Of a DNA stretch of 64,000 nucleotides, positions 51,661 to 61,439 are shown one piece after another (the first letter of the stretch is position 1; every line of letters begins with the position of its first letter). Under the pieces are notes generated by a model, which ran no database searches, was not told where the DNA came from, and worked only from the letters and a program-made list of their open reading frames with translations. This DNA comes from an uncultured Cohaesibacter sp. Its GTDB lineage: Bacteria; Pseudomonadota; Alphaproteobacteria; Rhizobiales; Cohaesibacteraceae. Where the stretch lies: NCBI RefSeq assembly GCF_963664735.1, contig NZ_OY761553.1, positions 2,433,303 through 2,497,302 of the forward strand, in the 5' to 3' direction. The position numbers and the translations under genes are program-made.

Positions 51661-52701
51661 GTGAAATTCGCTTCTTTTGCTAGCGCAGCTGCTATTGCTG
51701 CCACCGCCGTTCTTGCTGGTACCGCTGCTCAGGCTCGTGATCAGATTCAGGTTGCAGGTTCTTCTACCGTTCTTCCTTATGCAACCATCGTTGCTGAAGC
51801 TTTCGGCGAAAACTACCCAGATTTCAAAACCCCTGTTGTTGAGTCTGGCGGTTCTTCTGCTGGTCTGAAACAGTTCTGTCAGGGTGCTGGTGAAGACACC
51901 ATCGACGTTGCTAACGCTTCTCGTAAGATCAAAGACAAAGAAATTGCTACCTGCGCTGAAAACGGCGTCAAGGAAATCATGGAAGTCAAAATCGGCTACG
52001 ATGGTATCGTATTCGCTTCTGACGCAAACGGCCCGGACTTCGCTTTCGAACCAGTAAACTGGTTCAACGCTCTGGCTCCGAAAATCGTTAAAGACGGCAA
52101 ACTGGTTGACAACTCCAACGCCAAATGGTCCGACGTTGACTCCAAATATGCCGACTGGGAAATTGCTGCTTACATCCCTGGCGAAAAACACGGTACCCGT
52201 GAAGTTTTCGAAACCAAGGTTCTGGAAGCTGGCTGTAAAGCTGCTGGCGCTTACGACCTGTACATCGCATCTGGCCTCGACAAGAAAGCTGCCGAAAAAG
52301 AATGCATGAAAGTTCGTAAAGACGGTAAAGCTATCGACATCGACGGCGATTACACCGAAACTCTTGCTCGCATCGACAGCAACAAAACCGGCTTCGGCGT
52401 ATTCGGTCTTGCTTTCTATGAAAACAACATGGACAAGCTGAAAGTTGCTACCGTTTCCGGCATTTCTCCAAACGCTGCTGTTATTGCTGATGGCACCTAC
52501 CCGGTTTCCCGTCCTCTGTTCTTCTACGTCAAGAAGTCTCACTTGGGCGTTATCCCAGGCCTGAAAGAATATGTTGACTTCTTCATGTCTGACGAAATGA
52601 CCGGCGAAGGTTCTCCGACCTCTGAATATGGTCTGGTTCCTGCTCCAGAAGCAGAACGCGAAGCTATCAAAGCTGCTATTGCTGAAGGCAAAACCCTTTA
52701 A
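51661..52701 (+). CDS. pstS: Phosphate ABC transporter substrate-binding protein PstS
   Basis: A 346-residue periplasmic binding protein. The GTG start at 51661 follows GGAGAGG; the signal peptide (KFASFASAAAIAATAVLAGTAAQA) ends before RDQIQVAGSSTVLPYA. The mature part carries the phosphate-binding TVL, ESGGSSAGLKQFC and GTREVFETKV motifs of the long PstS group. Codon choice is unlike the neighbours: GCT, CGT, AAA and GAA dominate, as expected for a very abundant protein. It captures phosphate in the periplasm for PstC/PstA. The Pho-box lies upstream and a strong terminator follows. Confidence 0.93.
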   Translation: MKFASFASAAAIAATAVLAGTAAQARDQIQVAGSSTVLPYATIVAEAFGENYPDFKTPVVESGGSSAGLKQFCQGAGEDTIDVANASRKIKDKEIATCAENGVKEIMEVKIGYDGIVFASDANGPDFAFEPVNWFNALAPKIVKDGKLVDNSNAKWSDVDSKYADWEIAAYIPGEKHGTREVFETKVLEAGCKAAGAYDLYIASGLDKKAAEKECMKVRKDGKAIDIDGDYTETLARIDSNKTGFGVFGLAFYENNMDKLKVATVSGISPNAAVIADGTYPVSRPLFFYVKKSHLGVIPGLKEYVDFFMSDEMTGEGSPTSEYGLVPAPEAEREAIKAAIAEGKTL

Positions 52702-52716
52702 GGTTCCCTTCTTTGG

Positions 52717-52754
52717 AGCCATGCGCGGGATTACCTGCGCATGGCTTTTTTTTA
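52717..52754 (+). terminator. Terminator/attenuator after pstS
   Basis: A perfect 10-bp stem AGCCATGCGC/GCGCATGGCT with a 10-nt loop, followed by a run of eight Ts. It separates the pstS transcript from pstC, and part of transcription probably reads through. Confidence 0.9.
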
Positions 52755-52958
52755 ACCTTCGTCAGCACCCTTTTGACCGCTGACAGCAAGTATAAGCAAG
52801 GCCCTGACTTCTATGGGTGAAGTCGCTTCTGATGGCGGGGTAAACGTCTGAAGCAAATTTCTTCGCTCAAAACTTCGTTAATAATCGGAAGCAGGCAGCC
52901 CGAGGCATCTTGTTGAATTTACAATGCGATTTATAAATCGCTTTAGGGGCAGATCGCT

Positions 52959-54506
52959 ATGAGCCCGTTTTGGCTTTTGGTAGCTATTGTCGTTTTCGCG
53001 CTGATCGGTGCAGTTCTGGGGCGTAATCGCGCCGTGTCCTGCGTTAACGGGAATATAGCTACACTTCATTCGCGTCCCGGATATTACGGTTCCTATGTGA
53101 TGATATGGACCGCACTTCCGGCAATTTTCTTTATGGTCGCCGTGCTTATTGCGCAGCCATTTTTCAATAGCTCGGTTATCGATACTGAACTGCGCACAGG
53201 CTACACAACGGCCTGTGACCGCGATATGGCACGCATTCAGGGCGAAGCAAACGCAGAAACACCTGCTATTTGTGAAGACAAAGAGCAGTATGAAGCGCTG
53301 GATACACGCCGTACATTGATGCAGAGTGTTGTTGAAAGCGTTGCTGTTGGCGTTGAGCTTCTGGACGAAGACACCGCCGCCAAGCTTCATAACGGTCTTG
53401 TCGCGGTACGCCCGACCCTGAAGTCGGTCGGCGTTGCGCTGGCTGAAGATGTGCCCGGCACGGTGGTGGACGCAGCCAACCGACTGAACGAAGTCAAGGC
53501 TACCGGCAATCTGGTGCTGGTCATTGGCGTCGCGTTGCTGGTTGTCGCCGGGTTCCTCCTGTCCTACATGCGCATCAATCCAAAGCTTCGCGCCAGAAAT
53601 CTTGTCGAAACCAACATCAAGATTGCGTTGGTCGTTGCATCCTCGATTGCCATTCTAACAACGATCGGCATCGTGCTTTCGATGCTGTTTGAAGCCATTC
53701 ATTTCTTCAACAGAGTGCATCCGTTCGACTTCTTCTTCGGCACACAGTGGGATCCTCGCTTTACATCTGCTGGCCGAGAAGGTGGCGGGGAAGGCTCATT
53801 TGGCCTTATCCCTCTGATCTGGGGTACTTTGTATATTTCATTGGTTGCTTTGCTGGTTGCGGTGCCGATCGGCATGTTTGCGGCTATTTACATGGCTGAA
53901 TATGCAAACAACACGGTGCGCGCAGTTGCCAAGCCATTGTTGGAAATTCTTGCTGGCATTCCAACCATTGTTTACGGTTTCTTTGCCTTGGTTACAGTCG
54001 GTCCATTCCTGCATGATGCCGGCGCATCAATCGGGCTGAACATTTCGGCAAACTCTGTTTTGACAGCTGGTTTTGTCATGGGGATCATGTTGATCCCGTT
54101 CATTTCCTCCTTGTCGGATGACATCATCACAGCGGTGCCTCAATCCCTTCGGGATGGTTCCCTGGGCCTTGGTGCCACCAAGTCTGAAACCATTAAGAAG
54201 GTTATCCTGCCCGCCGCCCTTCCCGGCATTGTTGGTTCCATTCTGCTCGCCGCATCGCGCGCAATTGGTGAAACGATGATCGTGGTGATGGCTGCCGGTA
54301 TTGCCGCCAATCTTACGGCCAACCCGTTTGACGCGGTGACCACGGTAACCGTGAAAATTGTCAGCCAGCTTACCGGTGACCTTGAGTTCAACTCTCCGCA
54401 AACCCTTGTGGCCTTTGCGCTGGGTATCACTCTGTTTGTCATCACGCTGGGGCTGAACATCTTTGCTCTGCACATCGTGCGGAAATATCGGGAGCAGTAT
54501 GACTGA
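52959..54506 (+). CDS. pstC: Phosphate ABC transporter permease PstC
   Basis: A 515-residue permease of the long alphaproteobacterial form. The first part (about 1-225) contains extra helices and a large periplasmic stretch before the typical PstC core. The core then has six helices and the EAA loop (PQSLRDGSLGLGATKSETIKKVILPAALPG), and the end is ALHIVRKYREQYD. It pairs with PstA in the inner membrane. It starts at ATG behind AGGGGC, about 200 bp after the pstS terminator, and its stop overlaps the PstA start. Confidence 0.9.
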   Translation: MSPFWLLVAIVVFALIGAVLGRNRAVSCVNGNIATLHSRPGYYGSYVMIWTALPAIFFMVAVLIAQPFFNSSVIDTELRTGYTTACDRDMARIQGEANAETPAICEDKEQYEALDTRRTLMQSVVESVAVGVELLDEDTAAKLHNGLVAVRPTLKSVGVALAEDVPGTVVDAANRLNEVKATGNLVLVIGVALLVVAGFLLSYMRINPKLRARNLVETNIKIALVVASSIAILTTIGIVLSMLFEAIHFFNRVHPFDFFFGTQWDPRFTSAGREGGGEGSFGLIPLIWGTLYISLVALLVAVPIGMFAAIYMAEYANNTVRAVAKPLLEILAGIPTIVYGFFALVTVGPFLHDAGASIGLNISANSVLTAGFVMGIMLIPFISSLSDDIITAVPQSLRDGSLGLGATKSETIKKVILPAALPGIVGSILLAASRAIGETMIVVMAAGIAANLTANPFDAVTTVTVKIVSQLTGDLEFNSPQTLVAFALGITLFVITLGLNIFALHIVRKYREQYD

Positions 54507-55828
54507 TGACTGATGCAACCAACACACAAGGCAACGCCGTTGCCGCAGGCGGACACCGCGATCTGGGCCTGAAAAAACGTTATGGCAGGGAACGCCGCTT
54601 TCAGGCGTTCGGTATAACGGCAATCATACTGGGCGTTCTGTTCCTTCTGCTTCTGTTCTGGTCAATTGTCACCAAAGGCTATACTGCCTTTCAACAAACC
54701 CAGATGCATCTTGATGTTTACATCAACGAACAGTTGGTCGACCCTTCAGGAAACCGCGACATCAGTGTTTTGCAGATGCCTATCCGCTATAACAAGGTTC
54801 TGGAGCAGGCTGTCTATAAAGCGGTTGGTATTGACCCGAACGACAAGACCAAACGCAAGGAGATGCGCGTAGCCAAAAGCCTCCTCTCAAAGGGAGCGTC
54901 TGTAGACCTGCGCGATATGGTGGTTGCCAACCCGGATCTGGTGGGCACGAAGATTGATTACTGGGCCCTGGCCGACGGTGACGTTGACAGCTTCGTAAAG
55001 GGCCAGATCCCTCGCGACATTCCAGAATCCAAACGCAAAGTGGACGACCAGCAAATCGCCTTCATCGATCAATTAGTTGAAAAAGGCGTTCTGAAAAAGA
55101 AATTCAACACGAACCTGTTCATGAACGGACCGTCATCCAGACCAGAATCTGCCGGTATTGCCGTTGCGGTAATCGGCTCGGTTTTCATGATGATCATCGT
55201 GCTGATCCTCGCTTTGCCAATCGGTGTGGCCGCGTCCATCTATCTGGAAGAGTTTGCTCCCAAGAACCGCTGGACTGATCTCATCGAGGTGAATATCAAC
55301 AACCTCGCTGCCGTTCCTTCCATCGTTTTCGGGCTTTTGGGTCTGGCAGTCTTCATCAACTTTGCAGGATTGCCGCGTTCGGCTTCCATCGTCGGCGGCC
55401 TGGTGCTTACCCTGATGACATTGCCGACGATCATCATCGCGACACGCTCGGCTCTCAAGGCCGTTCCGCCTTCCATTCGTGAAGCGGCTCTCGGAGTTGG
55501 TGCGTCCAAGACACAAGCCATCTTCCACCATGTGCTGCCTTTGGCCACACCGGGCATTCTGACCGGCACGATCATCGGTCTGGCTCAGGCTCTTGGTGAA
55601 ACCGCACCGCTTCTGATGATTGGTATGGTCGCTTTTGTGAAGGACTTCCCGGCAACCCCATTTGATCCAGCCACCGCTTTGCCGGTGCAAATCTACATGT
55701 GGTCGGGTGAGGCTCAACGCGCCTTTACGGAACGTACATCCGCAGCGATCCTGATCCTCCTGGCGTTTCTTGCGCTCATGAATATCTCTGCGGTGCTTCT
55801 GCGTCGCCGCTTCGAGCGCCGCTGGTAA
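54506..55828 (+). CDS. pstA: Phosphate ABC transporter permease PstA
   Basis: A 440-residue permease, also longer than the classical PstA. One helix at about 35-55 is followed by an about 160-residue periplasmic region. Five further helices follow, with the EAA loop PPSIREAALGVGASKTQAIFHHVLPLATPG. It starts by 1-base overlap with the pstC stop (TGATG). Together with PstC it forms the phosphate channel. The C-terminal end is ISAVLLRRRFERRW. Confidence 0.9.
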   Translation: MTDATNTQGNAVAAGGHRDLGLKKRYGRERRFQAFGITAIILGVLFLLLLFWSIVTKGYTAFQQTQMHLDVYINEQLVDPSGNRDISVLQMPIRYNKVLEQAVYKAVGIDPNDKTKRKEMRVAKSLLSKGASVDLRDMVVANPDLVGTKIDYWALADGDVDSFVKGQIPRDIPESKRKVDDQQIAFIDQLVEKGVLKKKFNTNLFMNGPSSRPESAGIAVAVIGSVFMMIIVLILALPIGVAASIYLEEFAPKNRWTDLIEVNINNLAAVPSIVFGLLGLAVFINFAGLPRSASIVGGLVLTLMTLPTIIIATRSALKAVPPSIREAALGVGASKTQAIFHHVLPLATPGILTGTIIGLAQALGETAPLLMIGMVAFVKDFPATPFDPATALPVQIYMWSGEAQRAFTERTSAAILILLAFLALMNISAVLLRRRFERRW

Positions 55829-55916
55829 GCCAGCGTCGCATTGACCCATTGGTTTGTACGGCCGGGCAGCCACAAAGATGGCGCCTGGCGATCACAGGAC
55901 TAAGAAAGCATTGATC

Positions 55917-56720
55917 ATGCAGGATACCAATTCTACCGCACAGGATAGCGATATCCGTTCAAATCCGATCAAAATGTCGGGCAAAGATGTAACCGTTCAC
56001 TACGGTCCCAAGCAAGCTCTGTTCGACGTCAATCTGAAGATCGAAGAAAATCAGGTTACGTCGCTGATCGGTCCATCGGGCTGTGGCAAATCCACCTTCC
56101 TTCGTTGCCTCAATCGTATGAATGACACGATCGATATCTGTCGCGTTGGCGGCACCATCAAGCTCGGTGACAATGATATTTACGACCCCAATGTCGACGT
56201 GGTCGAGCTGCGTGCTCGCGTCGGCATGGTGTTCCAGAAACCGAACCCATTCCCGAAAAGCATTTTTGAAAATGTGGCTTACGGCCCTCGCATTCACGGA
56301 CTTTGCCGCAACAAGGAAGAAATGGACGAAGTCGTCGTCACTTCCTTGCAGAAAGCTGGCCTTTTCGAAGAAATCAAGGATCGTCTGGACGAACCGGGAA
56401 CCGGCCTTTCCGGTGGTCAGCAGCAGCGGCTTTGCATTGCCCGTGCGATTGCAGTCAGCCCTGAAGTCATTCTTATGGACGAACCATGTTCCGCTCTTGA
56501 CCCGATTGCGACGGCAAAGGTGGAAGAGCTGATTGACGAACTGCGCGAAAACTACACGATCGTGATTGTTACCCACTCTATGCAGCAGGCCGCTCGCGTT
56601 TCTCAGCGCACAGCGTTCTTCCATATGGGCAATCTGGTAGAAGAAGGTCCAACAGACCAGATCTTCACCAACCCACAAGATCAGCGCACTCAGGACTATA
56701 TCACCGGCCGCTTTGGCTAA
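55917..56720 (+). CDS. pstB: Phosphate ABC transporter ATP-binding protein PstB
   Basis: A 267-residue ATPase. Walker A is GPSGCGKST, with the PstB-specific [19 protein letters not shown] after it. The Q-loop stretch is [27 protein letters not shown], the signature is [14 protein letters not shown], Walker B is [13 protein letters not shown], and the switch His is in [13 protein letters not shown]. The ATG at 55917 was chosen over a longer frame starting in the intergenic part. It energises phosphate import and takes part in signalling phosphate status to PhoR with PhoU. Confidence 0.95.
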   Translation: MQDTNSTAQDSDIRSNPIKMSGKDVTVHYGPKQALFDVNLKIEENQVTSLIGPSGCGKSTFLRCLNRMNDTIDICRVGGTIKLGDNDIYDPNVDVVELRARVGMVFQKPNPFPKSIFENVAYGPRIHGLCRNKEEMDEVVVTSLQKAGLFEEIKDRLDEPGTGLSGGQQQRLCIARAIAVSPEVILMDEPCSALDPIATAKVEELIDELRENYTIVIVTHSMQQAARVSQRTAFFHMGNLVEEGPTDQIFTNPQDQRTQDYITGRFG

Positions 56721-56797
56721 GTAATTTGTTCGTATTCTTTCGCAAGGAAAATCGACTATTCTTGGAAACAGAATACGAATTTGAGGAGAGATTCGAG

Positions 56798-57469
56798 ATG
56801 ACTGAGCATACTGTCAGCTCTTATGATGATGACCTACGCGACCTGACCGGTCGTATTGCCGAAATGGGTGGCCAAGCAGAACGCATGGTCGAGGAATCAA
56901 TCAGCGCTCTGGTTCGCCAGGACTTTAACGCGGCTCAGGCAACGGCTGCCAAGGATTCCGCCATCAACAAGATGGATCGCGATATCGAAGAAAAGGCCGT
57001 GCTGATCATTGCACGTCGTCAGCCAATGGCGAAAGATCTGCGTCAGATCATTGCTGTATTGCGCATTGCCACAGACCTTGAGCGCGTTGCCGATCTGGGC
57101 AAGAACATCGCCCGCTCTATTGCTGCAATGGAAGCCAAAACGCCACCGAAGCAGCTGCTGCATGGTATCGAGCATATGGCAGAAATCGTTTTGGAGCAGC
57201 TGCGTATGGTGCTTGATGCCTATACCACGTCTGACAAAGCCGCAGCAGTTGCAATTGTGAAGCGCGACGATGAAGTGGATGCGCTTTATCGCTCATTGTT
57301 CCGTGAATTCCTCACCTACATGATGGAAGATCCCCGGAATATCAGCTATTGCACCAACCTTCTTTTCGCAGCAAAGCATCTGGAGCGTGTGGGCGACCAC
57401 GCCACCAACATTGCTGAATCGGTCTACTATGTCGAGACCGGCAAGGAAATGGAAGAAGGCTCACTTTGA
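56798..57469 (+). CDS. phoU: Phosphate signalling protein PhoU
   Basis: A 223-residue all-helical protein with two PhoU repeats (about 15-105 and 118-205), each ending in the metal-site motif (ATDLERVADLGKNIARSI in the first, AKHLERVGDHATNIAE in the second). It relays the state of the Pst transporter to PhoR and limits phosphate uptake. The ATG at 56798 follows GAGGAGAG; a longer frame from 56726 was rejected. It is the last gene of the pstCAB-phoU run. Confidence 0.95.
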   Translation: MTEHTVSSYDDDLRDLTGRIAEMGGQAERMVEESISALVRQDFNAAQATAAKDSAINKMDRDIEEKAVLIIARRQPMAKDLRQIIAVLRIATDLERVADLGKNIARSIAAMEAKTPPKQLLHGIEHMAEIVLEQLRMVLDAYTTSDKAAAVAIVKRDDEVDALYRSLFREFLTYMMEDPRNISYCTNLLFAAKHLERVGDHATNIAESVYYVETGKEMEEGSL

Positions 57470-57473
57470 TCTT

Positions 57474-57502
57474 AAGGATCGGGCTTCGGCCCGATCCTTT
57501 TA
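57474..57502 (+). terminator. Terminator of the pst-phoU operon
   Basis: An 11-bp stem AAGGATCGGGC/GCCCGATCCTT with a TTCG tetraloop, then T residues, starting 5 nt after the phoU stop. Confidence 0.9.
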
Positions 57503-57626
57503 TGCCATCAGGCAAACACCAGAACAGAACGGCTAGTCTTGTGCTGTTCTGGTCTCACCAAAGGTCAGATCCGAGCGAGACACAGAGACATCCGCCGTCC
57601 GGATCGCAGAATGCGGAAAAGTGGTT

Positions 57627-58325
57627 ATGAGCCCCAAAGTCATGATCGTTGAAGATGAAGAAGCCCTAAGCCTTCTTCTTCGGTATAATCTGGAAGCTGA
57701 AGGCTATCAGGTAGAAGTTATCGCGCGCGGTGACGAAGCAGAAAACAGATTGCAGGAAACACTGCCCGACCTGTTGTTGCTAGACTGGATGCTTCCCGGC
57801 CTCTCCGGTATTGAGCTTTGTCGACGGTTGCGCGCCAAGCCCAAGACCGTGAAACTGCCTATCATCATGCTCACGGCACGAGGTGAAGAATCGGAACGTA
57901 TTCGAGGCCTGTCTACGGGTGCCGACGATTATGTGGTCAAACCGTTTTCCGTTCCAGAATTGATGGCCCGCGTTCGCGCGATTTTGCGCAGAGCAAGCCC
58001 CGATCTGGTGGCAACCATTCTCAAGGCTGGCGACTTGGAACTCAACCGCGAGACCCATCGTGTGAAACGTGCCAATCGCGAAGTCAATCTGGGGCCAACA
58101 GAATATCGTCTGCTTGAGTTCCTGATGCAAAATCCGGGTCGTGTCTATTCGCGTGAACAATTGCTCGACGGGGTTTGGGGGCATGACGTTTACGTTGATG
58201 AACGCACCGTTGACGTGCATGTAGGGCGCCTGCGCAAGACCATCAATCGCGGTCGCGCAAAAGATCCGATCCGTACTGTGCGCGGCTCTGGCTATAGTTT
58301 TGACGACCAATTTTCAGTCGAATAG
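57627..58325 (+). CDS. phoB: Phosphate-regulon response regulator PhoB
   Basis: A 232-residue OmpR-type regulator. The receiver domain (about 1-120) has acidic residues in VEDEEALS, the phosphorylation Asp in LLLLDWMLPG (about 54), Thr in MLTARGE and Lys in VVKPFS. The winged-helix DNA-binding domain (about 135-232) carries GPTEYRLLEFLMQNPGRVYSREQLLD and ERTVDVHVGRLRKTI. The ATG at 57627 was chosen over a GTG six bases upstream. It has its own start after the pst-phoU terminator, so it may be transcribed separately as well as by read-through. Confidence 0.95.
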   Translation: MSPKVMIVEDEEALSLLLRYNLEAEGYQVEVIARGDEAENRLQETLPDLLLLDWMLPGLSGIELCRRLRAKPKTVKLPIIMLTARGEESERIRGLSTGADDYVVKPFSVPELMARVRAILRRASPDLVATILKAGDLELNRETHRVKRANREVNLGPTEYRLLEFLMQNPGRVYSREQLLDGVWGHDVYVDERTVDVHVGRLRKTINRGRAKDPIRTVRGSGYSFDDQFSVE

Positions 58326-58370
58326 GCCGTTTCTTCAAAGCCCGATCTAAAACACATGCAGACTTAAATT

Positions 58371-58402
58371 CAAGGCCCTGTTCCTGATGGAACAGGGCCT
58401 TG
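58371..58402. terminator. Hairpin between convergent phoB and L,D-transpeptidase genes
   Basis: A perfect 14-bp stem CAAGGCCCTGTTCC/GGAACAGGGCCTTG with a TGAT loop. There is no T tract, but the strong stem between convergent ends suggests bidirectional termination. Confidence 0.7.
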
Positions 58403-58436
58403 ATCATAAATCACGGATGCTTTAGGTAAACCGTCG

Positions 58437-59966
58437 TTAGCGTGTTTTTACCTCGTCTATGCTCGCGCCTCTGTTGATCAGAAAGGAGAAAAGCCCCTTC
58501 TTCCTGGGTGCTTCTTCGATGGCCGGGCGTGTGCTGTTGCGAGCCACTGTTTTCGGCTTAACGGGCTTTTTTCTCTCGATCTGCTTTGCAGTTGCAGGCT
58601 GGGAGGCAGAAAGGTCCGGTTTGGTCAAAACGATAAAATCCGTGCCAACAGGTGTCGTTTCGCGGCTGAAGCCCCGGTCTGAGATCGTTATGGACGAGCC
58701 GCTGTTGACCAAGCTGTTAATCTGGGCCAGAACCTCATCGGAAATTTCTATGCGATCAAGAACATCGCGGAAGGCAACCAAGCCATCTTGTTCAGCGTCC
58801 TGTTCCAGCCCCAACCGGTCTTGCATGGTATCGTTATATCGATCCGTCAGATTGACCGCGAGCCAATCGAGCTTTGAAGCATCCTTTTCGTCTTTCATCG
58901 CCGTCAACAAATGCACACCAAGCGGCAGGTTCGGCTCCTTGATCATGATTGGAGCATCAAAAACGGGTTTGAAGTTGGAGCGAACATAAATGTGACCGGT
59001 TGGCACTTCGCCAGCACCAGCTGCATGATAAAGCGCCGTAAGAAGATTTTTGTCGATGACGGCCTTGAGCGGCATCACCCGAGCCTCAATGCTTCCCTCT
59101 TTTGATTTGATAAAGTCCCGCACGGCGGCATAAGTGGCCTTGCCCGCCAGACCGTCCGGCTCACCAGCATCAAAGCCAAGCTTGTTCAGCATGACCTGCA
59201 CTTCACGAACAACATTGCCGCGTGGCTGGCGCGTTATAAAGACGCGGATGGGAGCATCACTTTTTCTGATCTGGTCGAGCAGATTGAGACGCATGGAAAG
59301 CTTTTCGGACAAGGGATCATTGGATGGGCGATCCGAGAGCAGTTCGAGTTTTCCGTGTCCTTGAGTTGGCTCGGCAACACCAAGAGAAAGCTCGGTCAGC
59401 TTGTCTGCCAATTGGCTTTGCTTGGGCTGGAAGAGCGACAAGTCATCGATCCGCTCAGGTTCGGCCTCCCGGTTCGCAATCACCACATGGGCGCCGCGCT
59501 CAGTCATGCCGAACAGTTCTCTGGCAAAACCACGGGGCAACCGCACACAGCCATGAGATGCAGGGTAATTGGGAACGGATCCGGATTCATGCAATGCCAC
59601 ACCTGACCAGGTCAAACGCTGCATATATGGCATTGGTGCGCTATCATAGATGTTCGAGAAATGCTGGCGTTTCTTCTCAAGAATGGAGAATATTCCCGTA
59701 GGGGTGGAATGGCCTGTTTTGCCGGTGGAAACCCGAGAGGTGGCGATTACCTCTTGTCCGCGGTAGACTTTCAGGCGCTGATCCTTGCGAGAAACAATGA
59801 TCTGGATTGGAGCGTCTTCTTGAGATGCCAAAGGCGCCTGAGCGGACGTGGTGGCTATTTCTGGAACTGCGGCCTCTTCGAGAGGAGCCTCTGTTGCAGA
59901 AACAGCACTGATCCCGGACAATAAAAATCCCACACCGAGTAACAATCGCCCTTTAGAACTCATCAT
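58437..59966 (-). CDS. L,D-transpeptidase with peptidoglycan-binding domain
   Basis: A 509-residue protein. The signal peptide is at about 1-25 (SSKGRLLLGVGFLLSGISAVSA). The YkuD domain (about 55-165) has IIVSRKDQRLKVYRGQEV, TGKTGHSTPTGIFSI and the catalytic HESGS...SHGCVRLP. A peptidoglycan-binding domain of the PG_binding_1 type follows later (about 255-300; VREVQVMLNKLGFDAGEPDGLAG), then a long C-terminal part with a basic end. It links stem peptides or lipoproteins in the cell wall. The ATG at 59966 (of a tandem ATGATG) follows GGGGGATAT; the upstream in-frame ATG was rejected. Confidence 0.88.
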   Translation of the reverse strand: MMSSKGRLLLGVGFLLSGISAVSATEAPLEEAAVPEIATTSAQAPLASQEDAPIQIIVSRKDQRLKVYRGQEVIATSRVSTGKTGHSTPTGIFSILEKKRQHFSNIYDSAPMPYMQRLTWSGVALHESGSVPNYPASHGCVRLPRGFARELFGMTERGAHVVIANREAEPERIDDLSLFQPKQSQLADKLTELSLGVAEPTQGHGKLELLSDRPSNDPLSEKLSMRLNLLDQIRKSDAPIRVFITRQPRGNVVREVQVMLNKLGFDAGEPDGLAGKATYAAVRDFIKSKEGSIEARVMPLKAVIDKNLLTALYHAAGAGEVPTGHIYVRSNFKPVFDAPIMIKEPNLPLGVHLLTAMKDEKDASKLDWLAVNLTDRYNDTMQDRLGLEQDAEQDGLVAFRDVLDRIEISDEVLAQINSLVNSGSSITISDRGFSRETTPVGTDFIVLTKPDLSASQPATAKQIERKKPVKPKTVARNSTRPAIEEAPRKKGLFSFLINRGASIDEVKTR

Positions 59967-60613
59967 ATCCCCCGAACCCCTGATGGCCATCCACTACTAT
60001 AGACAATCGCCATCTCAAATCGCCATACTCAAAATTGTTTAAGAACCTAGGCGACAGAACCCTTTAGCTCCTGCCATTCTTGCAACGCCCGATAGTTATA
60101 GGCGTAATTGATTTCTTATGCCATCGTTAGCCTTAAAATCGCCCTAATTTTTGAAAAATACGCGTTACCCCTAAGACGCGCAAGCAATCAGAACTTTTAT
60201 TCAAAAAAGTATACTACGCATCGATTTGCAATCGTATCTTCATATTTTCTGATATTTCAACTTCCGCAATAGCGCATAGAAGTATTTTTCATATATAAAT
60301 CAACATATTTAGCTTAACATTATTTCATAATTCTACAATTTAAAAATCACGTACAAATTTTACCAGTATAAATAACAGTCAATTGCACTAATATTCATCA
60401 ATCATAACTAAAAATGTCAAAATCTTAAGATTCATGTTTCTTTTTTCTAAAACACTCACTATTTTTTAGAACTTCTTTAGACAAGATGAATGATGACCCC
60501 CGATACGCTTGTCGCTCACAACCGGGTCCATGTCTATGAGTAGCGGCGCGCGTAAACCTGGCAGTCTTGGCCCCTCCCAGCTCAGACTGCGAACCGAATT
60601 AATGGAGATAGAA
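59967..60613. other. AT-rich intergenic region
   Basis: About 650 bases, strongly AT-rich from 60200 to 60480. No gene, repeat family or RNA structure was recognised. Promoters for the transpeptidase and PAS genes presumably lie at its two ends. The composition contrasts with the surrounding coding DNA. Confidence 0.5.
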
Positions 60614-61138
60614 ATGATAAAAAAAGTTTCTCCTACCGGTATCGAAAGACGTTTTGGTGACACGGAGATCCTCGTTAGCAGAACCGATAAGCAAGGTCAT
60701 ATCACCTATTGTAACGAGTTTTTCCGGGATATCACCGGCTACAAAAACAAGGCTTTGCTCGGTCAGCCGCACAATTGTATGCGCCATCCGAATATGCCCC
60801 GTTCCATTTTCAAAGCTCTATGGGATGGTCTGGCGGCGAAGGAAGACGTGTTTGGTTATGTACAGAACCTGACCACCAACGGTGACTACTATTGGAGCTT
60901 CATTCATATTGCCCCTTCTCGCGATGAAGAAGGCAACGTGAAGGGCTATGAAGCAACGCGTCGTGTGCCCAATCGCATGGCGATTAGCGACACCATCGAG
61001 CCATTGTACAAAGAACTGTGCGACATTGAAAACAAGTTCAAGGACAAGGAAAAGAGCGTTGCGGCGGGTAGCCGTCGACTAGCTTCCCTGTTGGAAGAAA
61101 AGTCTACGTCCTATCGCAACTTCGTTCTTTCGGTCTGA
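60614..61138 (+). CDS. Orphan PAS-domain protein (Aer-type PAS)
   Basis: A 174-residue protein. The PAS domain (about 20-130) matches that of aerotaxis-type sensors: VSRTDKQGHITYCNEFFRDITGYKNKALLGQPHNCMRHPNMPRSIFKALW, then NGDYYWSFIHIAP. A helical tail (ELCDIENKFKDKEKSVAAGSRR) follows. There is no HAMP, methyl-accepting, kinase or GGDEF domain, so this is a stand-alone sensor whose output must be in trans. The ATG at 60614 follows GGAGATAG; a longer frame was rejected. Aer-type PAS domains bind FAD or haem; the ligand here is unknown. Confidence 0.82.
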   Translation: MIKKVSPTGIERRFGDTEILVSRTDKQGHITYCNEFFRDITGYKNKALLGQPHNCMRHPNMPRSIFKALWDGLAAKEDVFGYVQNLTTNGDYYWSFIHIAPSRDEEGNVKGYEATRRVPNRMAISDTIEPLYKELCDIENKFKDKEKSVAAGSRRLASLLEEKSTSYRNFVLSV

Positions 61139-61167
61139 CAATTTGTGCAAGCTGAAAAAGACTCAAG

Positions 61168-61203
61168 AGGGCTGGTGTTCTTTCCGGATACCAGCCCTTT
61201 TTG
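61168..61203 (+). terminator. Terminator after the PAS gene
   Basis: A 9-bp stem AGGGCTGGT/ACCAGCCCT with a 13-nt loop, followed by TTTTTG. The rest of the gap up to 61439 holds no gene; it presumably carries the dapD promoter. Confidence 0.85.
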
Positions 61204-61439
61204 TGCCTAATGTCATAAAACGAAAGACAATGAAAACAGCCACGTGTGGTGCTTAATGCCCTTAAAAGGCAAATCGCGTGCATCAATATTCTCTCTTCAG
61301 CTTTTCCCGCATTGACTTCACATGAGCATCGCTTATGGTTTGCGCAACAGAGAGATTATCCGCAGCCAAGGCTCACTCAAGGAGCGGATTGTCTTCCAAG
61401 CTTAATCACAATTAACCTGACAAGCTGAAAGCAAGTTAC

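Noticed and set aside
51646..52722. A 358-codon open frame on the minus strand over pstS
   Set aside because: It mirrors the strong codon bias of pstS, encodes a Phe/Val/Ser-rich nonsense sequence, and has no ribosome site or family resemblance.
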